Of a stretch of 53,014 nt of DNA, positions 17,264 through 26,367 are shown in pieces. Each line of letters starts with the position of its first letter. Within the stretch, counting starts at the first letter, position 1. The notes under the pieces were generated by a model, which was not told the DNA's origin, made no database searches, and worked only from the letters and a program-made list of their open reading frames with translations. This stretch comes from Corynebacterium tuscaniense (GTDB taxonomy: Bacteria; Actinomycetota; Actinomycetes; Mycobacteriales; Mycobacteriaceae): assembly GCF_008693065.1 (NCBI RefSeq), contig NZ_VXKH01000006.1, forward strand, positions 1 through 53,014, written 5' to 3'. Made by a program: the position numbers and the translations under genes.

Positions 17264-18469
17264 GTGAACACGGTTGTTGCCTTCCTTGCTGGAGGCCTCG
17301 TTGTTGCCCTCGCCGCTTATGGAGTGAAGCTCTTCAATGAACGGCGAGGGCCTCGTCGTGCTGCCCCTGGGCCCGATGAGAACCGAGTGCGCACTGTTAG
17401 CCAGATCCTCCACTTGGTTATTCAAAGCTCGCCGACAGGTGTGACTGTGGTGGGGCGGAATGGTGACGTGATTCTGTCTAATGCCAGGGCACACGAGATG
17501 TCCATTGTGCATGACCGGACCCTCAACCCACAGGTGTGGGAGGTCGGCCAACAAGTCTTCGCGGACCGGGATGCGCGGGTGTTGGACCTGAATATGCGGC
17601 ACCGTTCGACGGGGAGCCGGGTGAACAATGTCCGCGCAGTGGTCCAACCAATGTCACTGGCCGAGGATTCTTACATCATCGTCTACGCGGCGGATGAGTC
17701 AGAGAATGTCCGGATGGAATCAGCGCGCCGGGACTTTGTTGCAAATGTGTCGCACGAGCTGAAGACCCCTGTGGGCGGTATGTCTTTGCTAGCGGAGGCG
17801 CTGCTGGAGGATCCGGATGATCCGGAGATGGTGAAGTACTTCGGTGGCAAGCTGCTCAGTGAGGCGCACCGGATGGGCGCGATGATCACGGATTTGATTA
17901 ACCTGTCCAAGCTGCAGGGGGCGGAGGCTTTACCGGAAATGTCTCCAGTGCGGGTAGATGATCTGATTGATGCGGCGATTGAGCGCAATCTCATCGCCGC
18001 GGAGAATCACGACATTGAGCTGACTCGGGGTGAACGGGATGACACGTTTGTGCTGGGGGATAAGTCGCTGTTGACCACGGCGTTAGCCAATTTGATTACA
18101 AATGCGATTAATTATTCGCCGAGAGGTCAGCCTGTGAGCGTGACGCACAAACTTGTGCGTGATTCAGTGGTGCTCATCCGCGTCACGGACCGTGGGATTG
18201 GCATTGCTCCGGAAGATCAGAAGCGGGTGTTTGAGCGCTTCTTCCGCGTGGACAAGGCCCGGTCGCGTCAGACGGGTGGTACTGGTTTGGGGTTGGCCAT
18301 CGTGAAACATGTGGTGGCTAATCACGGCGGTAATATCAAGGTGTGGTCGCGCTTGGGTACAGGCTCGACGTTCACGATTGAGCTTCCGGTTTTCGCCCCT
18401 GACTCTATGGCATCAGCGGTGGTGCCGGAAGAAATTGAACAGATAGAACAAGAAAACCCAGATAAGTAA
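17264..18469 (+). CDS. senX3: Sensor histidine kinase of the phosphate-response system
   Basis: The 401-residue membrane kinase partners RegX3 in phosphate-starvation control in actinobacteria. It has one N-terminal membrane segment (residues about 2-22). A PAS-like domain follows (about 50-140). The dimerisation/phospho-acceptor motif is VSHELKTPVGG, and the ATPase boxes are NLITNAINYS, DRGIGI and GTGLGLAIVKHV. It starts at GTG 17264, 15 bp after gpmA and 39 bp before regX3. The adjacent ppx gene fits a phosphate/polyphosphate theme. Confidence 0.93.
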   Translation: MNTVVAFLAGGLVVALAAYGVKLFNERRGPRRAAPGPDENRVRTVSQILHLVIQSSPTGVTVVGRNGDVILSNARAHEMSIVHDRTLNPQVWEVGQQVFADRDARVLDLNMRHRSTGSRVNNVRAVVQPMSLAEDSYIIVYAADESENVRMESARRDFVANVSHELKTPVGGMSLLAEALLEDPDDPEMVKYFGGKLLSEAHRMGAMITDLINLSKLQGAEALPEMSPVRVDDLIDAAIERNLIAAENHDIELTRGERDDTFVLGDKSLLTTALANLITNAINYSPRGQPVSVTHKLVRDSVVLIRVTDRGIGIAPEDQKRVFERFFRVDKARSRQTGGTGLGLAIVKHVVANHGGNIKVWSRLGTGSTFTIELPVFAPDSMASAVVPEEIEQIEQENPDK

Positions 18470-18508
18470 ACATCAGCTGCACCTGTGAAGCAGAGGTAGG
18501 AAGAATCG

Positions 18509-19207
18509 ATGACATCGACCATCCTGATTGTCGAGGACGAGGAATCACTGGCGGATCCGCTGGCGTACCTTCTGAACAAGGAGGGGTTTGAAGCCGTTAT
18601 TGCGGTGGACGGGCCGACGGCGTTGAAGAAATTCGAGCAGAAGCAGATTGATCTGGTGTTGCTTGACCTCATGCTTCCGGGAATGTCTGGAACGGATGTG
18701 TGCAAAAAGCTGCGTGCCACGTCGGAGGTGCCGATCATTATGGTGACGGCGCGTGATTCAGAAATTGACAAGGTGGTGGGCTTGGAGCTTGGCGCCGATG
18801 ATTACGTGACCAAGCCGTATTCCACCCGTGAGCTCATCGCGCGTATTCGCGCGGTGTTGCGTCGCGGCAACGGTGCCGCCGAGACCGCGCAGGAAGCGGA
18901 GAGCGGTGACGTTCTGGTGGGCGGTCGTGTCCGCCTTGACGTGGAGCGTCACACCGTCTTCGTTGAGGATCAGCCGGTGGCCATGCCTTTGAAGGAATTT
19001 GATTTGCTCGAGTACCTCATGCGTAACGCTGGGCGCGTTCTCACTCGAGGCCAGCTCATCGACAGGATCTGGGGTTCGGATTATGTCGGTGACACGAAGA
19101 CACTGGACGTGCATGTGAAGCGTCTGCGCACGAAGATTGAGAAGGAACCTTCGCGCCCTGAGCAGCTCATCACGGTTCGTGGTTTGGGGTACAAGTTCGA
19201 GGCGTGA
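18509..19207 (+). CDS. regX3: Response regulator of the phosphate-response system
   Basis: The 232-residue OmpR-type regulator has a receiver domain with acidic pocket VEDEE and phospho-acceptor Asp in LVLLDLMLPGMSG. The conserved T (MVTARD) and K (TKPYSTREL) are present. A winged-helix DNA-binding domain ends with VRGLGYKFE. ATG 18509 follows AGGAAG. It is followed by a hairpin that overlaps its stop codon. Confidence 0.94.
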   Translation: MTSTILIVEDEESLADPLAYLLNKEGFEAVIAVDGPTALKKFEQKQIDLVLLDLMLPGMSGTDVCKKLRATSEVPIIMVTARDSEIDKVVGLELGADDYVTKPYSTRELIARIRAVLRRGNGAAETAQEAESGDVLVGGRVRLDVERHTVFVEDQPVAMPLKEFDLLEYLMRNAGRVLTRGQLIDRIWGSDYVGDTKTLDVHVKRLRTKIEKEPSRPEQLITVRGLGYKFEA

Positions 19208-19225
19208 TGTCCCATCCGGGACATC
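19206..19225. terminator. Hairpin overlapping the regX3 stop codon
   Basis: GATGTCCC-ATCC-GGGACATC is a perfect 8-bp stem with a 4-nt loop. It lies between the convergent regX3 and Cys-rich genes and may terminate both. Confidence 0.6.
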
Positions 19226-19240
19226 AAGATATTAGGGGTA

Positions 19241-20113
19241 TCAGGAGTCTGCTGCGGAGCGCGTCGCTGGGTGCACCGCTTTCGCGTCCGCTGGGAGTGC
19301 AGCACGTGCAGCACAATGCTTTTCGACGATCGCGTACGGCCCCTCCCCAATCAACTGCGTCAGCTCCGCCTTCATTGATTTCCACACCGGTTCTGCGTTC
19401 GGCCCGCCATGGCATGCCGGGTCATTGGTGCACCACCAATCAAAGTCCTCACCACCATTGCCCCACTGGCGGCGGTCATATTCACCGATAGTGGTGCGCA
19501 GGATCTCCTGGCCGTCACTGCGTTCCTGCCACTCGTCCTCACGCGAAAACGGAACTTGCCAGCACACTTCTGGTTTAGAACCAATGATGTTGCGTCCTTC
19601 CGCCATCGCCCATTGGTGCAGGGCACAACCAGCGCCGGTGTCGTGGCCGTGGCGGTTGGCAAAGATACACGCGCCGTCGACAAGCGTGGTCTTGAGTGCG
19701 GGTTCTTCTTCATCGTCGTCCCACTCGAGCCACGGCTCAAGCTCAACGGGGTCGCCGGCGGCGAGGTAACTATCCACACTGTCGGGGCGGAGCTGCCAGT
19801 ACTTCGCGGGCATTTCCGCAACAGCGTTGTACAGATCATCCCGGTCTGTCTCATCTGACAAATACGCGCCGTGAATGCAGCACCCCACCACGGGAAGATC
19901 CTTCGAAATCCCGCGACACGCTGGGGTGCCAAAGCGACACGACCATGTGGACTCTAACCAGGTCAGATCAATGCTGAAGTAGTGCAGCGGGTCATCCGGG
20001 TGGGTGAATTCGAACCATTCGCGCGGAAAGTCCGGTGGCAGCTCGTGGCCGGCCCGAATTGATTTTCCCGCGGGCGAATTTTTTGGGAAGCCCAGAAACA
20101 CACGTTGGTTCAC
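19241..20113 (-). CDS. Conserved cysteine-rich protein (DUF3109-like)
   Basis: The protein of about 290 residues contains grouped cysteines ([45 protein letters not shown]) that look like metal or Fe-S ligands, similar to DUF3109/YkgJ-type proteins. It has no signal or membrane segment. GTG 20113 is chosen because earlier codons collide with the divergent ppx gene. Genes of this type sit beside ppx in corynebacteria, by my recollection. A GCTTTTCGACG copy lies in its 3' part. Confidence 0.6.
   Translation of the reverse strand: MNQRVFLGFPKNSPAGKSIRAGHELPPDFPREWFEFTHPDDPLHYFSIDLTWLESTWSCRFGTPACRGISKDLPVVGCCIHGAYLSDETDRDDLYNAVAEMPAKYWQLRPDSVDSYLAAGDPVELEPWLEWDDDEEEPALKTTLVDGACIFANRHGHDTGAGCALHQWAMAEGRNIIGSKPEVCWQVPFSREDEWQERSDGQEILRTTIGEYDRRQWGNGGEDFDWWCTNDPACHGGPNAEPVWKSMKAELTQLIGEGPYAIVEKHCAARAALPADAKAVHPATRSAADS
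19318..19328 (+). repeat. GCTTTTCGACG motif, copy 6 of 18
   Basis: Antisense to the cysteine-rich protein gene, where it reads Ile-Val-Glu-Lys. The + strand that follows (gcgtacggcccctcccc) is C-rich. Confidence 0.9.
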
Positions 20114-20124
20114 ACTTGACCACG

Positions 20125-20137
20125 GTAGACGGTCTAC
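20125..20137. promoter_or_regulatory. Palindrome between two divergent start codons
   Basis: GTAGAC-G-GTCTAC is a perfect 6-1-6 palindrome between GTG 20113 (leftward) and GTG 20148 (rightward). A TACTGT -10-like hexamer (20135-20140) overlaps it and ends 7 nt before GTG 20148, so a bound protein would block a leaderless ppx promoter. Confidence 0.4.
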
Positions 20138-20147
20138 TGTGGAACGC

Positions 20148-21071
20148 GTGCGACTAGGTGTATTGGACGTGGGAAGCAACACTGTTCACCTCGTAGCGGT
20201 GGATGCCGTCAGTGGTGGCCACCCAACCCCCATGAGTGATTGGAAGCAGTCTTTGCGGCTGGTTGAATTGCTCGATAAGAAGGGCGCGATCGAGGAAAAA
20301 GGCGTAAGGAAACTTACCGACGCAGTCCGGGAAGCCGCCGACCTCGCCGGAAACCTAAAATGCCAGGAATTCCTGGCATTTGCTACCTCCGCGGTGCGTT
20401 CTGCGACGAATGCGGATGAGGTCCTGCAGCACATTGAGAATGAAACAGGTGTGAAGCTTGATGTCCTGTCCGGGACGGATGAAGCCCGTCTGACGTTTTT
20501 GGCTGTGCGCCGCTGGTACGGCTGGTCCGCTGGCCGAATTACCAACCTGGATATCGGTGGTGGCTCATTGGAACTGAGCACCGGTAGCGACGAGGAACCA
20601 GACATTGCCCGCTCCCTTGACTTAGGTGCTGGCCGATTGACCCACGAGTGGTTCGACTCCGATCCACCATCGAAGCGGACCGTAAACACCCTGCGTGATT
20701 TTATTGATGCGGAACTTGCTATAGTCGCTGACGAGTTCCTCGCTCACGGCGAAGCCGGCCTGGCGGTGGGCACCTCCAAGACCTTCCGCACCCTCGCGCG
20801 ACTCACCGGTGCGGCGCCCTCATCGGCAGGACCGTATGTGAAGCGTACGCTGACAGCACCGGGTTTGCGCCAGCTCATCGCATTTATTACCCGGATGACG
20901 GCGGCCGACCGTGCGGAGCTTGAAGGTGTGAGTCCTGACCGATCTCATCAGATTGTTGCCGGCGCGCTGGTCGCGGAAGCAGCGATGCGAGCACTTAAGA
21001 TAGAGAAGCTAGAAATCTGTCCGTGGGCATTACGTGAAGGCGTGATTCTCCGGCAGATTGACAAGGGATAG
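20148..21071 (+). CDS. ppx: Ppx/GppA family exopolyphosphatase
   Basis: Acts on polyphosphate and/or pppGpp. The 307-residue protein has the ASKHA phosphate loop [24 protein letters not shown] and the second phosphate motif [12 protein letters not shown] follow. It corresponds to the short single-module actinobacterial form. GTG 20148 gives the family N-terminus; GTG 20139 is an alternative. Its location next to senX3-regX3 fits phosphate metabolism. Confidence 0.88.
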   Translation: MRLGVLDVGSNTVHLVAVDAVSGGHPTPMSDWKQSLRLVELLDKKGAIEEKGVRKLTDAVREAADLAGNLKCQEFLAFATSAVRSATNADEVLQHIENETGVKLDVLSGTDEARLTFLAVRRWYGWSAGRITNLDIGGGSLELSTGSDEEPDIARSLDLGAGRLTHEWFDSDPPSKRTVNTLRDFIDAELAIVADEFLAHGEAGLAVGTSKTFRTLARLTGAAPSSAGPYVKRTLTAPGLRQLIAFITRMTAADRAELEGVSPDRSHQIVAGALVAEAAMRALKIEKLEICPWALREGVILRQIDKG

Positions 21072-21092
21072 AAGCAAGAAGGAGACGCTCAA

Positions 21093-22052
21093 TTGGCTGA
21101 AAAGCAACTTACCGTTGCCGAGTTGATGGCCCGGGTACAAAAAGAAAACCCGGACATCCAGCCTCGGCGCCGTCGCCGTCGCAGCCTCGAGGAAGGCGGC
21201 ATCTCCGTCGCAGAACTCACCGGCTCACTGCCAGCCGTTGATGCCCGCCCCGCTGAGCCTAAGCACTCTAGCATTCCCATCGACGCTGAAAACCCCCAGC
21301 GTTCTGCACCTCAGCCCCCCAAGGCCCCAGAGCCTGCGAAACCTGCCGAACAGATTAAACCTGCTGAGCCAAAGGTAGAACCTGAGAAGCCGAAGGTCAA
21401 GGTAGAGCCGCCCGAAACAACTGAGGCCGCGAAGCTGAATGAGCCTTCCACGTCTACCAAACCAGTGGCCGAGACTGAGGCCGCTAAGCCCGAAGTAGTG
21501 GAGAAGACTCCAGAAGCCTCAGCTGCGCCGAGTTCTGTGCCTGTGCGCAAGGTCGAGGTGGCAGGGAAGGAGCCGGCCACCGATGAAGATGAAACCAGTG
21601 TTATTCCCGTCGTGCGTGCAATGCCGGCACAAGCAGCCCTGACCGGACAGCCTAAGCCTGAGGTGAAAGAAGCTGTGGTCGCGAAGCGTGACCACGTGGA
21701 TGAACTTGAGGCTGATTTCGACGAGTTCCCCGATAAAAATGTCCATGATGAGCACGACTTTGAGGACTTTGGGGGCACAGACCTTGAGGCAGACGCTTCA
21801 ATCAACCCCGTCATGCTCGTCCTCATGGTCTTCGGTGGCCTACTGATTGGTGTGCTCGTGTTCCTGGGCTTCCAGGCGCTGTGGGAGAACTTCAACGCGA
21901 TTCTGGTGAGCGTGCTCGCAGTTGTTGTGACAGCAGGTGTTGTGCTGGCTGTGCGCCGTATGAAGACAGGCCGTGATGGCTTCACGCTGGTGCTGGCTGC
22001 TTTGGCAGGCCTTGCCATGACCTTCGGTCCGAGTCTGGTCACTGTTTTCTAA
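21093..22052 (+). CDS. Pro/Lys/Glu-rich membrane protein
   Basis: The 319-residue protein starts at TTG 21093, 9 bp after AAGGAG. A short basic N-terminus (RRRRRR near residue 25) is followed by about 150 residues of Pro/Lys/Glu/Ala-rich low complexity and an acidic stretch. Three hydrophobic segments close the protein (about 231-252, 256-276, 288-310). The topology suggests a cytoplasmic disordered tail on a small membrane anchor. No function is recognised. It lies between ppx and proC. Confidence 0.75.
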   Translation: MAEKQLTVAELMARVQKENPDIQPRRRRRRSLEEGGISVAELTGSLPAVDARPAEPKHSSIPIDAENPQRSAPQPPKAPEPAKPAEQIKPAEPKVEPEKPKVKVEPPETTEAAKLNEPSTSTKPVAETEAAKPEVVEKTPEASAAPSSVPVRKVEVAGKEPATDEDETSVIPVVRAMPAQAALTGQPKPEVKEAVVAKRDHVDELEADFDEFPDKNVHDEHDFEDFGGTDLEADASINPVMLVLMVFGGLLIGVLVFLGFQALWENFNAILVSVLAVVVTAGVVLAVRRMKTGRDGFTLVLAALAGLAMTFGPSLVTVF

Positions 22053-22125
22053 ATAACCGCTGGCTAAACGGTCCTCATGCAGGAAAATATCGCTGACTTG
22101 CGTGCACTGTGGCACGCTGGTGCGC

Positions 22126-22938
22126 ATGACTAACATCGCAGTTATCGGTGCAGGAAATATCGGTGAGGCCCTGATTTCCGGTCTGGTGAATTCGGGGATC
22201 GACCCGGAAACTATCACCGCTACGAACCGCACAGCGGAGCGTCGTGAAGATCTGGCGAGCCGGTATGGGATCAACACCACCGAAGACAATATTGAGGCTG
22301 TCACGGATGTTGATGTGTGCTTCCTCTGTGTGAAGCCATATGACATCACCACGGTGATTGAGGAGCTCTCGGAGCCGATCGCAGCATCGGATACCCCGAC
22401 GGTGGTTGTGTCCATGGCGGCGGGGGTGACGTTGGAGACGATGACGGAGGCATCCCATAGCGCGGGGACTCCCATCGTGCGTGTCATGCCGAACACCCCG
22501 ATGCAAGTAGGTAAAGGCGTCTGCGTCGTCGCGTTTGGCAAATATGTTGATGAGGACCAGCAAGAATTGGTCACTGATCTGCTGGCTGCCGCGGGCAAGG
22601 TCGCCGTCGTGCCGGAGAAGCTTATCGACGCCGCTTCGACGATTTCAGGTTCCGGCCCGGCGTATTTCTTCCTCGTTGCAGAAGCGCTTATCGACGCCGG
22701 CGTGGCCATGGGCCTTCCCCGCGACACCGCCACGCTGCTGGCTAATTCCACGGCTGAAGGCGCCGGCGTGATGCTGGCCCATTCCGGCACATCACCTGTA
22801 GACCTGCGCGCTGGTGTGTGCTCCCCGGCAGGTACTACTGTGCAGGCGATCCGTGAGTTGGAGGAATCCGGTATTCGTGGTGCGTTCTACCGTGCGACAC
22901 AGGCCGCTGCTTCCCGCGCAGCCGAGTTGGGGGACTAG
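22126..22938 (+). CDS. proC: Pyrroline-5-carboxylate reductase
   Basis: Reduces pyrroline-5-carboxylate to proline with NAD(P)H. The 270-residue protein has a Rossmann site (IAVIGAGNIGEALISGL), MPNTPMQVGKG and the family C-terminal signature SGSGPAYFFLVAEALIDAGV. ATG 22126 matches the family start. The gene carries two GCTTATCGACG motifs 66 nt apart, the second inside the signature region. Confidence 0.93.
   Translation: MTNIAVIGAGNIGEALISGLVNSGIDPETITATNRTAERREDLASRYGINTTEDNIEAVTDVDVCFLCVKPYDITTVIEELSEPIAASDTPTVVVSMAAGVTLETMTEASHSAGTPIVRVMPNTPMQVGKGVCVVAFGKYVDEDQQELVTDLLAAAGKVAVVPEKLIDAASTISGSGPAYFFLVAEALIDAGVAMGLPRDTATLLANSTAEGAGVMLAHSGTSPVDLRAGVCSPAGTTVQAIRELEESGIRGAFYRATQAAASRAAELGD
22620..22630 (+). 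repeat. GCTTATCGACG motif, copy 7 of 18
   Basis: Sense orientation in proC (Lys-Leu-Ile-Asp-Ala). The following codons are only partly C-ending. It is the closest pair in the window, with copy 8 beginning 66 nt later. Confidence 0.9.
22686..22696 (+). repeat. GCTTATCGACG motif, copy 8 of 18
   Basis: Sense orientation in proC (Ala-Leu-Ile-Asp-Ala). It is followed by GCC GGC GTG GCC ATG GGC CTT CCC CGC GAC ACC GCC. Confidence 0.9.
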
Positions 22939-23250
22939 ACAGAGGGGTCGCGGGCAAAGAGAGCCACCAGAAAGCGGGTACACCGAGGGGGTAGTCCCAA
23001 AAATTTCTCCTGCGTGAGAAAACGCTTCGCCTTCCCACAGAAAGGTGCTTTCTACCAGCTGGAATGAAACGGAAGCACCGAAATGTCCTTCGAGGGGATA
23101 GTGGGAATTGTGTGAATAGTGTGAATCTTTTCTTGCTTTTGAGTCGCATGTGACACTGGGTTCACGCTAAGCTCTTTTAAGCACGTGCGTGTTCATTCTG
23201 TGGGAGGGGAAGCCTACAGCGCGCACAGATGCTGGAGGTTAACTACGCAT
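22939..23250 (+). promoter_or_regulatory. Intergenic region upstream of the BldC-like gene
   Basis: It has no convincing gene. GGTGCTT (23044-23050) pairs with AAGCACC (23073-23079), a possible proC terminator. Two adjacent GTGTGAAT repeats lie near 23110-23127. TAAGCT at about 23168 is a plausible -10 element, which would leave a leader of roughly 75 nt ending in CTGGAGG before ATG 23251. That long leader may be regulatory. Confidence 0.4.
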
Positions 23251-23454
23251 ATGGCAAATGAAGATAAGGGTAAGTTCCTGACCGTCGCTGAGGTCGCGGA
23301 GATTATGCGCGTATCCAAGATGACGGTGTACCGCCTAGTTCACTCTGGTGAGCTGCCGGCAGTTCGGGTTGGTCGTTCGTTCCGTGTGAACGAGCAAGCG
23401 GTCTCCGAATACTTGGACTCCTCGGTCTACGACGTCAGCACCGACGTCGGATAG
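23251..23454 (+). CDS. BldC/excisionase-type helix-turn-helix regulator
   Basis: The 67-residue MerR-like DNA-binding protein contains FLTVAEVAEIMRVSKMTVYRL, then HSGELPAVRVGRSFRV and EQAVSEYLD, the winged-helix layout of BldC and phage excisionases. BldC-type proteins bind DNA cooperatively and control development in streptomycetes. The stand-alone form here is common in corynebacteria. ATG 23251 follows GGAGG. A strong terminator lies 28 bp after the stop. Confidence 0.88.
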   Translation: MANEDKGKFLTVAEVAEIMRVSKMTVYRLVHSGELPAVRVGRSFRVNEQAVSEYLDSSVYDVSTDVG

Positions 23455-23482
23455 TTCGCGCCAGAGGGCACGGCCCCTGGAT

Positions 23483-23516
23483 AGTGAAAGGGTCAGCTTC
23501 GGCTGGCCCTTTCACT
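23483..23516 (+). terminator. Strong terminator after the BldC-like gene
   Basis: AGTGAAAGGG and CCCTTTCACT pair perfectly. Inner CAGC/GCTG pairs close a TTCG tetraloop, leaving one unpaired base on each side. Confidence 0.85.
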
Positions 23517-23545
23517 GTTGCTCCCGCTTAGACCTTTCACACCGA

Positions 23546-24658
23546 TCACAGGGTTGGCATTGTCCAGTTTGTCACTGTGTGGGCTTGGGCATTTGTCACC
23601 GCATCGGGCATATGTTTCAGGATCCAGTTGCGGACAGAGGCTAGCCGTGCGCCACCCGTATGAACGCCGCGTCCCACAAGTCTGGATTGGCGCGCAATCT
23701 TCTGGCTCCTATGGCGCCGATGTTTGTCGTACAAGGTGAAATCCATGCTGCCCTGTTCAAGCAGTGCGGCAAGCACTGCGGCGTCTTCAAGTCCCTGGCA
23801 AGCGCCTTGTCCAAGGTTTGGTGTCATCGCATGAGCTGCGTCTCCGATGAGCACGACTTTGCCGGTGTGATACGTCGACAGTGGTGTGGCTATTTCTTGG
23901 ATAGGCAGATATTGAATCGACGCTTCTGGGGTCGAATCAAGCAAAGCGGGAATGGGGTGATGCCAAAGGCTGAAAACATCCATCAATTCGCTGAGATCAG
24001 CTTCGTTGGGCGAAGCCTCGGGCCCAGAGAGAACCGCAAACCAGTAGGCACGCCCATTGTGGAGGGGAACAGCCCCAAAACGGGCCCGTGTGCCCCACGT
24101 TTCGAAACCGGCGTCGAGCGAGGGGGCGTCGGCAAGTGCGCGCCATGCGTTGTATCCCGCGTACCTGACCCCAGGATCATCAAAACAATTGCGCCGAACC
24201 GCGCTGTGAATACCATCAGCTCCGACAACAATGTCGAACTGAACCTCAGTGCCATCTTTAAAACCAACAACACCAGATTGAGCATCGACGGTTAACGCCT
24301 CGGAAGACGTGTGGATGATCTCAGCAGGAATCTGATCTAGAAGAAGCGCATGCAGCTCGGCGCGTTCAAGCGCTAGCGAAGTACTGGTAATCTCCGCGGA
24401 AATATGAGACAGCCACTCTCCCCGAGGATTTCGCACACCGCCTCGCAGTGATCGTTGGCCCACCTGAAGCGCGCGGAACCCAGCGCCAACCCCTAAAGTA
24501 TCGAGGGCGGCAAGCCCATTCGGCGCCAGAGTGATACCAGCGCCACCACCGCGTACCTGCGAATATTTCTCGTAAATGTGTACATCCAGCCCGCTGCGGT
24601 GGAGAGAAGCGCCCAGCGCAAGACCGGAAATGCCCGCCCCGATGATCCCAATCTTCAT
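23546..24658 (-). CDS. FAD-dependent aromatic monooxygenase
   Basis: The 370-residue single-component flavin hydroxylase resembles salicylate- and hydroxybenzoate-type enzymes. It has the N-terminal FAD site IGAGISGLALGASL, the mid GADGIHSAVRR motif and the second FAD contact VLIGDAAHAMTPNLGQG. The substrate cannot be told from the sequence; a ring hydroxylation in aromatic catabolism or secondary metabolism is likely. It starts at ATG 24658 and is transcribed divergently from bS22. It has no catabolic neighbours, so it may act alone. Confidence 0.83.
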   Translation of the reverse strand: MKIGIIGAGISGLALGASLHRSGLDVHIYEKYSQVRGGGAGITLAPNGLAALDTLGVGAGFRALQVGQRSLRGGVRNPRGEWLSHISAEITSTSLALERAELHALLLDQIPAEIIHTSSEALTVDAQSGVVGFKDGTEVQFDIVVGADGIHSAVRRNCFDDPGVRYAGYNAWRALADAPSLDAGFETWGTRARFGAVPLHNGRAYWFAVLSGPEASPNEADLSELMDVFSLWHHPIPALLDSTPEASIQYLPIQEIATPLSTYHTGKVVLIGDAAHAMTPNLGQGACQGLEDAAVLAALLEQGSMDFTLYDKHRRHRSQKIARQSRLVGRGVHTGGARLASVRNWILKHMPDAVTNAQAHTVTNWTMPTL

Positions 24659-24873
24659 GGTTGGGAGCCTACAGAATTGGAACGAACAGCATTTACGGTG
24701 ACTTTACTTTTGGGATTGAACGCCACCGGCGGTAAACTCAGAACCCATTCGTGCCGGATGTTCGGCCCGCGCGTTGGGAGTGCACCCCGTGCGCACCAAG
24801 TCAAGGTCAAGCCGACACCACTTGGGTCCAGATCCGGCGGGAACTGTACGTACAAAGAGAAGCGAGGAAACCC

Positions 24874-24975
24874 ATGGGTTCAGTGATTAAGAAGCGCCGC
24901 AAGCGCATGTCCAAGAAGAAGCACCGCAAGATGCTGCGCCGTACGCGTGTTCAGCGTCGTAAGCTCGGCAAGTAA
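24874..24975 (+). CDS. 33-residue ribosomal protein bS22 (AURKAIP1/COX24 type)
   Basis: The 33-residue, extremely basic peptide begins [19 protein letters not shown] and ends RRKLGK. It is essentially the sequence of the actinobacterial small-subunit protein bS22, found near the decoding centre in mycobacterial ribosome structures. ATG 24874 follows GAGGAAA. A clear terminator comes 28 bp after the stop. The roughly 215 bp upstream hold its promoter and that of the divergent monooxygenase. Confidence 0.93.
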   Translation: MGSVIKKRRKRMSKKKHRKMLRRTRVQRRKLGK

Positions 24976-25003
24976 GCAACTACTTGATAGTTGCATTTCG
25001 ATT

Positions 25004-25037
25004 CCCGTTCACCTGGTGAAGGTGGGCGGGTTTTCTT
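25004..25037 (+). terminator. Terminator after the bS22 gene
   Basis: CCCGTTCACC pairs with GGTGGGCGGG (two G-U pairs) around a 7-nt loop, followed by TTTTCTTCT. Confidence 0.85.
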
Positions 25038-25115
25038 CTGGGGGAATGCGGACTGCCCGGTGGGGCGTTTGTTGTTGCCGAGGCCTTGTGCGTTGATGGG
25101 CCGGTTTGATGACCC

Positions 25116-25187
25116 GGTTTGACTGTCGCCCTGGATCACGATCAGTGTCCTGGGGTTTTGCCTCGTGGCGACCGTCCTTGTCAAACC
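25116..25187. repeat. 72-nt inverted-end element, copy B
   Basis: Ends are GGTTTGAC and GTCAAACC, extended outward by one C/G pair. Secondary arms GTCGCC and GGCGAC lie just inside. The centre GTCCTGGGGTTTTG matches copy A (10192-10263) at all but one position, and the total length is identical. It lies between the convergent bS22 and DUF222/HNH genes. A partial GGTTTGATGACC precedes the left end. No target duplication is visible. Confidence 0.75.
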
Positions 25188-25266
25188 GAACCACACAGCC
25201 TGTTTTAGGGCATGCCGAAAGGCCCAGCTGGTGCTGGCTTTCGACATGAGGTGTGAGGTGTCTCGC

Positions 25267-26367
25267 TTATCTTCCGTAGAGCAGTGTCATCGCCCCGTAG
25301 GGGTGGACAGTGTTGGCTACGAGGTGTCCCCGGGGTGATCTCCACATGGGGGCACCCCGAATGTTTTCCACCCGGCCCCGGTGGGCATGTGCGGGGTCAT
25401 CATCGTTGGTGCGGTTGTGATAGCGACACAGCATCGCCAGGTTATTCATGTTCGTATGCCCACCCCTCGACCATGCTTGGATGTGGTGGACCTGACAGTT
25501 ATCAGCCGCATGCCGGCACTCCGGTACCGGGCAGGTTGGTGACAAAGCCCGTGCTAGGTCACGTTGTTTCTGGTTCGCGAAGCGTTGAGTGTCATACAGG
25601 TTGACCGCACCTGCCTGCGGGTGGAATAACGCCACCTCCAGTTGCTCCCCATAATGCTGCGCTAAGTAGTCCGCACCGGTGATTGTGGTGCCATCAGTCA
25701 ACCCCAAGATGGTGTCGTTCCCGTCACCGCCCACAATGGTGATGTGGTCGTCTAGTGGGATGAGGACCAGTGGGCGGGGAACAGCCGGAGCAACTCGAGC
25801 TGGGGCGGCATCCCCTTCACCTTGAGCATCAGGGCGAAGACCCAGGATGGTCATTAAGTTCTCGTACATCTGGGGGCCTGCAGGGCCATCCCCGAGGTTG
25901 TGGCGTGAGGCGAACTCGATAGCTGCTGCGTCTTCTTCTCTAGCCGTGATGATGATAGGGCGCCTCTTTTTACGTGAGCGCCCAAACCCCACCGTTGGTG
26001 TCGGGGCAGGCTTATCCACCTCCGGGACGATGGTCTTCGCCCGACGCTGAAGCGTTTTATAGTCACCCGGAACCGACAACAACGCCAACCTCAGTTCCCA
26101 CTTCTGTCCGGGGTCTTTGACCCCAACGAGGCGGCTTTCGATGTAGGCAAGCTGATCCAAGGACTTCTGCGTCGAGCGTGCCACCGTGATCGCGTCTGCT
26201 TGTTTGCGGGTAAACGTCGTTTTCCCGTAGTAGACCGCGTGGAGCTTTGCCCATTCGCGAACACGAGCAGGGCTGCAGCCAACCGCGTTAAGGACCTGGG
26301 CATCGAAATGCTCCAAGGTCTCAATCGGGTTTGTTAAACCCGCCACGAGCGCTGCAAAAGGATTCAT
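25267..26367 (-). CDS. DUF222/HNH endonuclease domain protein (13E12-like)
   Basis: The 366-residue protein has an N-terminal helical DUF222-type region and a C-terminal HNH nuclease motif: CPVPECRHAADNCQVHHI, then SRGGHTNMNNLAMLCRYHNRTN. Such proteins occur in many copies in actinobacteria (the 13E12 repeat family) and are thought to be mobile or selfish DNA enzymes. The physiological role is unknown. It starts at ATG 26367. It is bordered by the 72-nt element on one side and a DnaA-box inverted repeat on the other. Confidence 0.85.
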   Translation of the reverse strand: MNPFAALVAGLTNPIETLEHFDAQVLNAVGCSPARVREWAKLHAVYYGKTTFTRKQADAITVARSTQKSLDQLAYIESRLVGVKDPGQKWELRLALLSVPGDYKTLQRRAKTIVPEVDKPAPTPTVGFGRSRKKRRPIIITAREEDAAAIEFASRHNLGDGPAGPQMYENLMTILGLRPDAQGEGDAAPARVAPAVPRPLVLIPLDDHITIVGGDGNDTILGLTDGTTITGADYLAQHYGEQLEVALFHPQAGAVNLYDTQRFANQKQRDLARALSPTCPVPECRHAADNCQVHHIQAWSRGGHTNMNNLAMLCRYHNRTNDDDPAHAHRGRVENIRGAPMWRSPRGHLVANTVHPYGAMTLLYGR

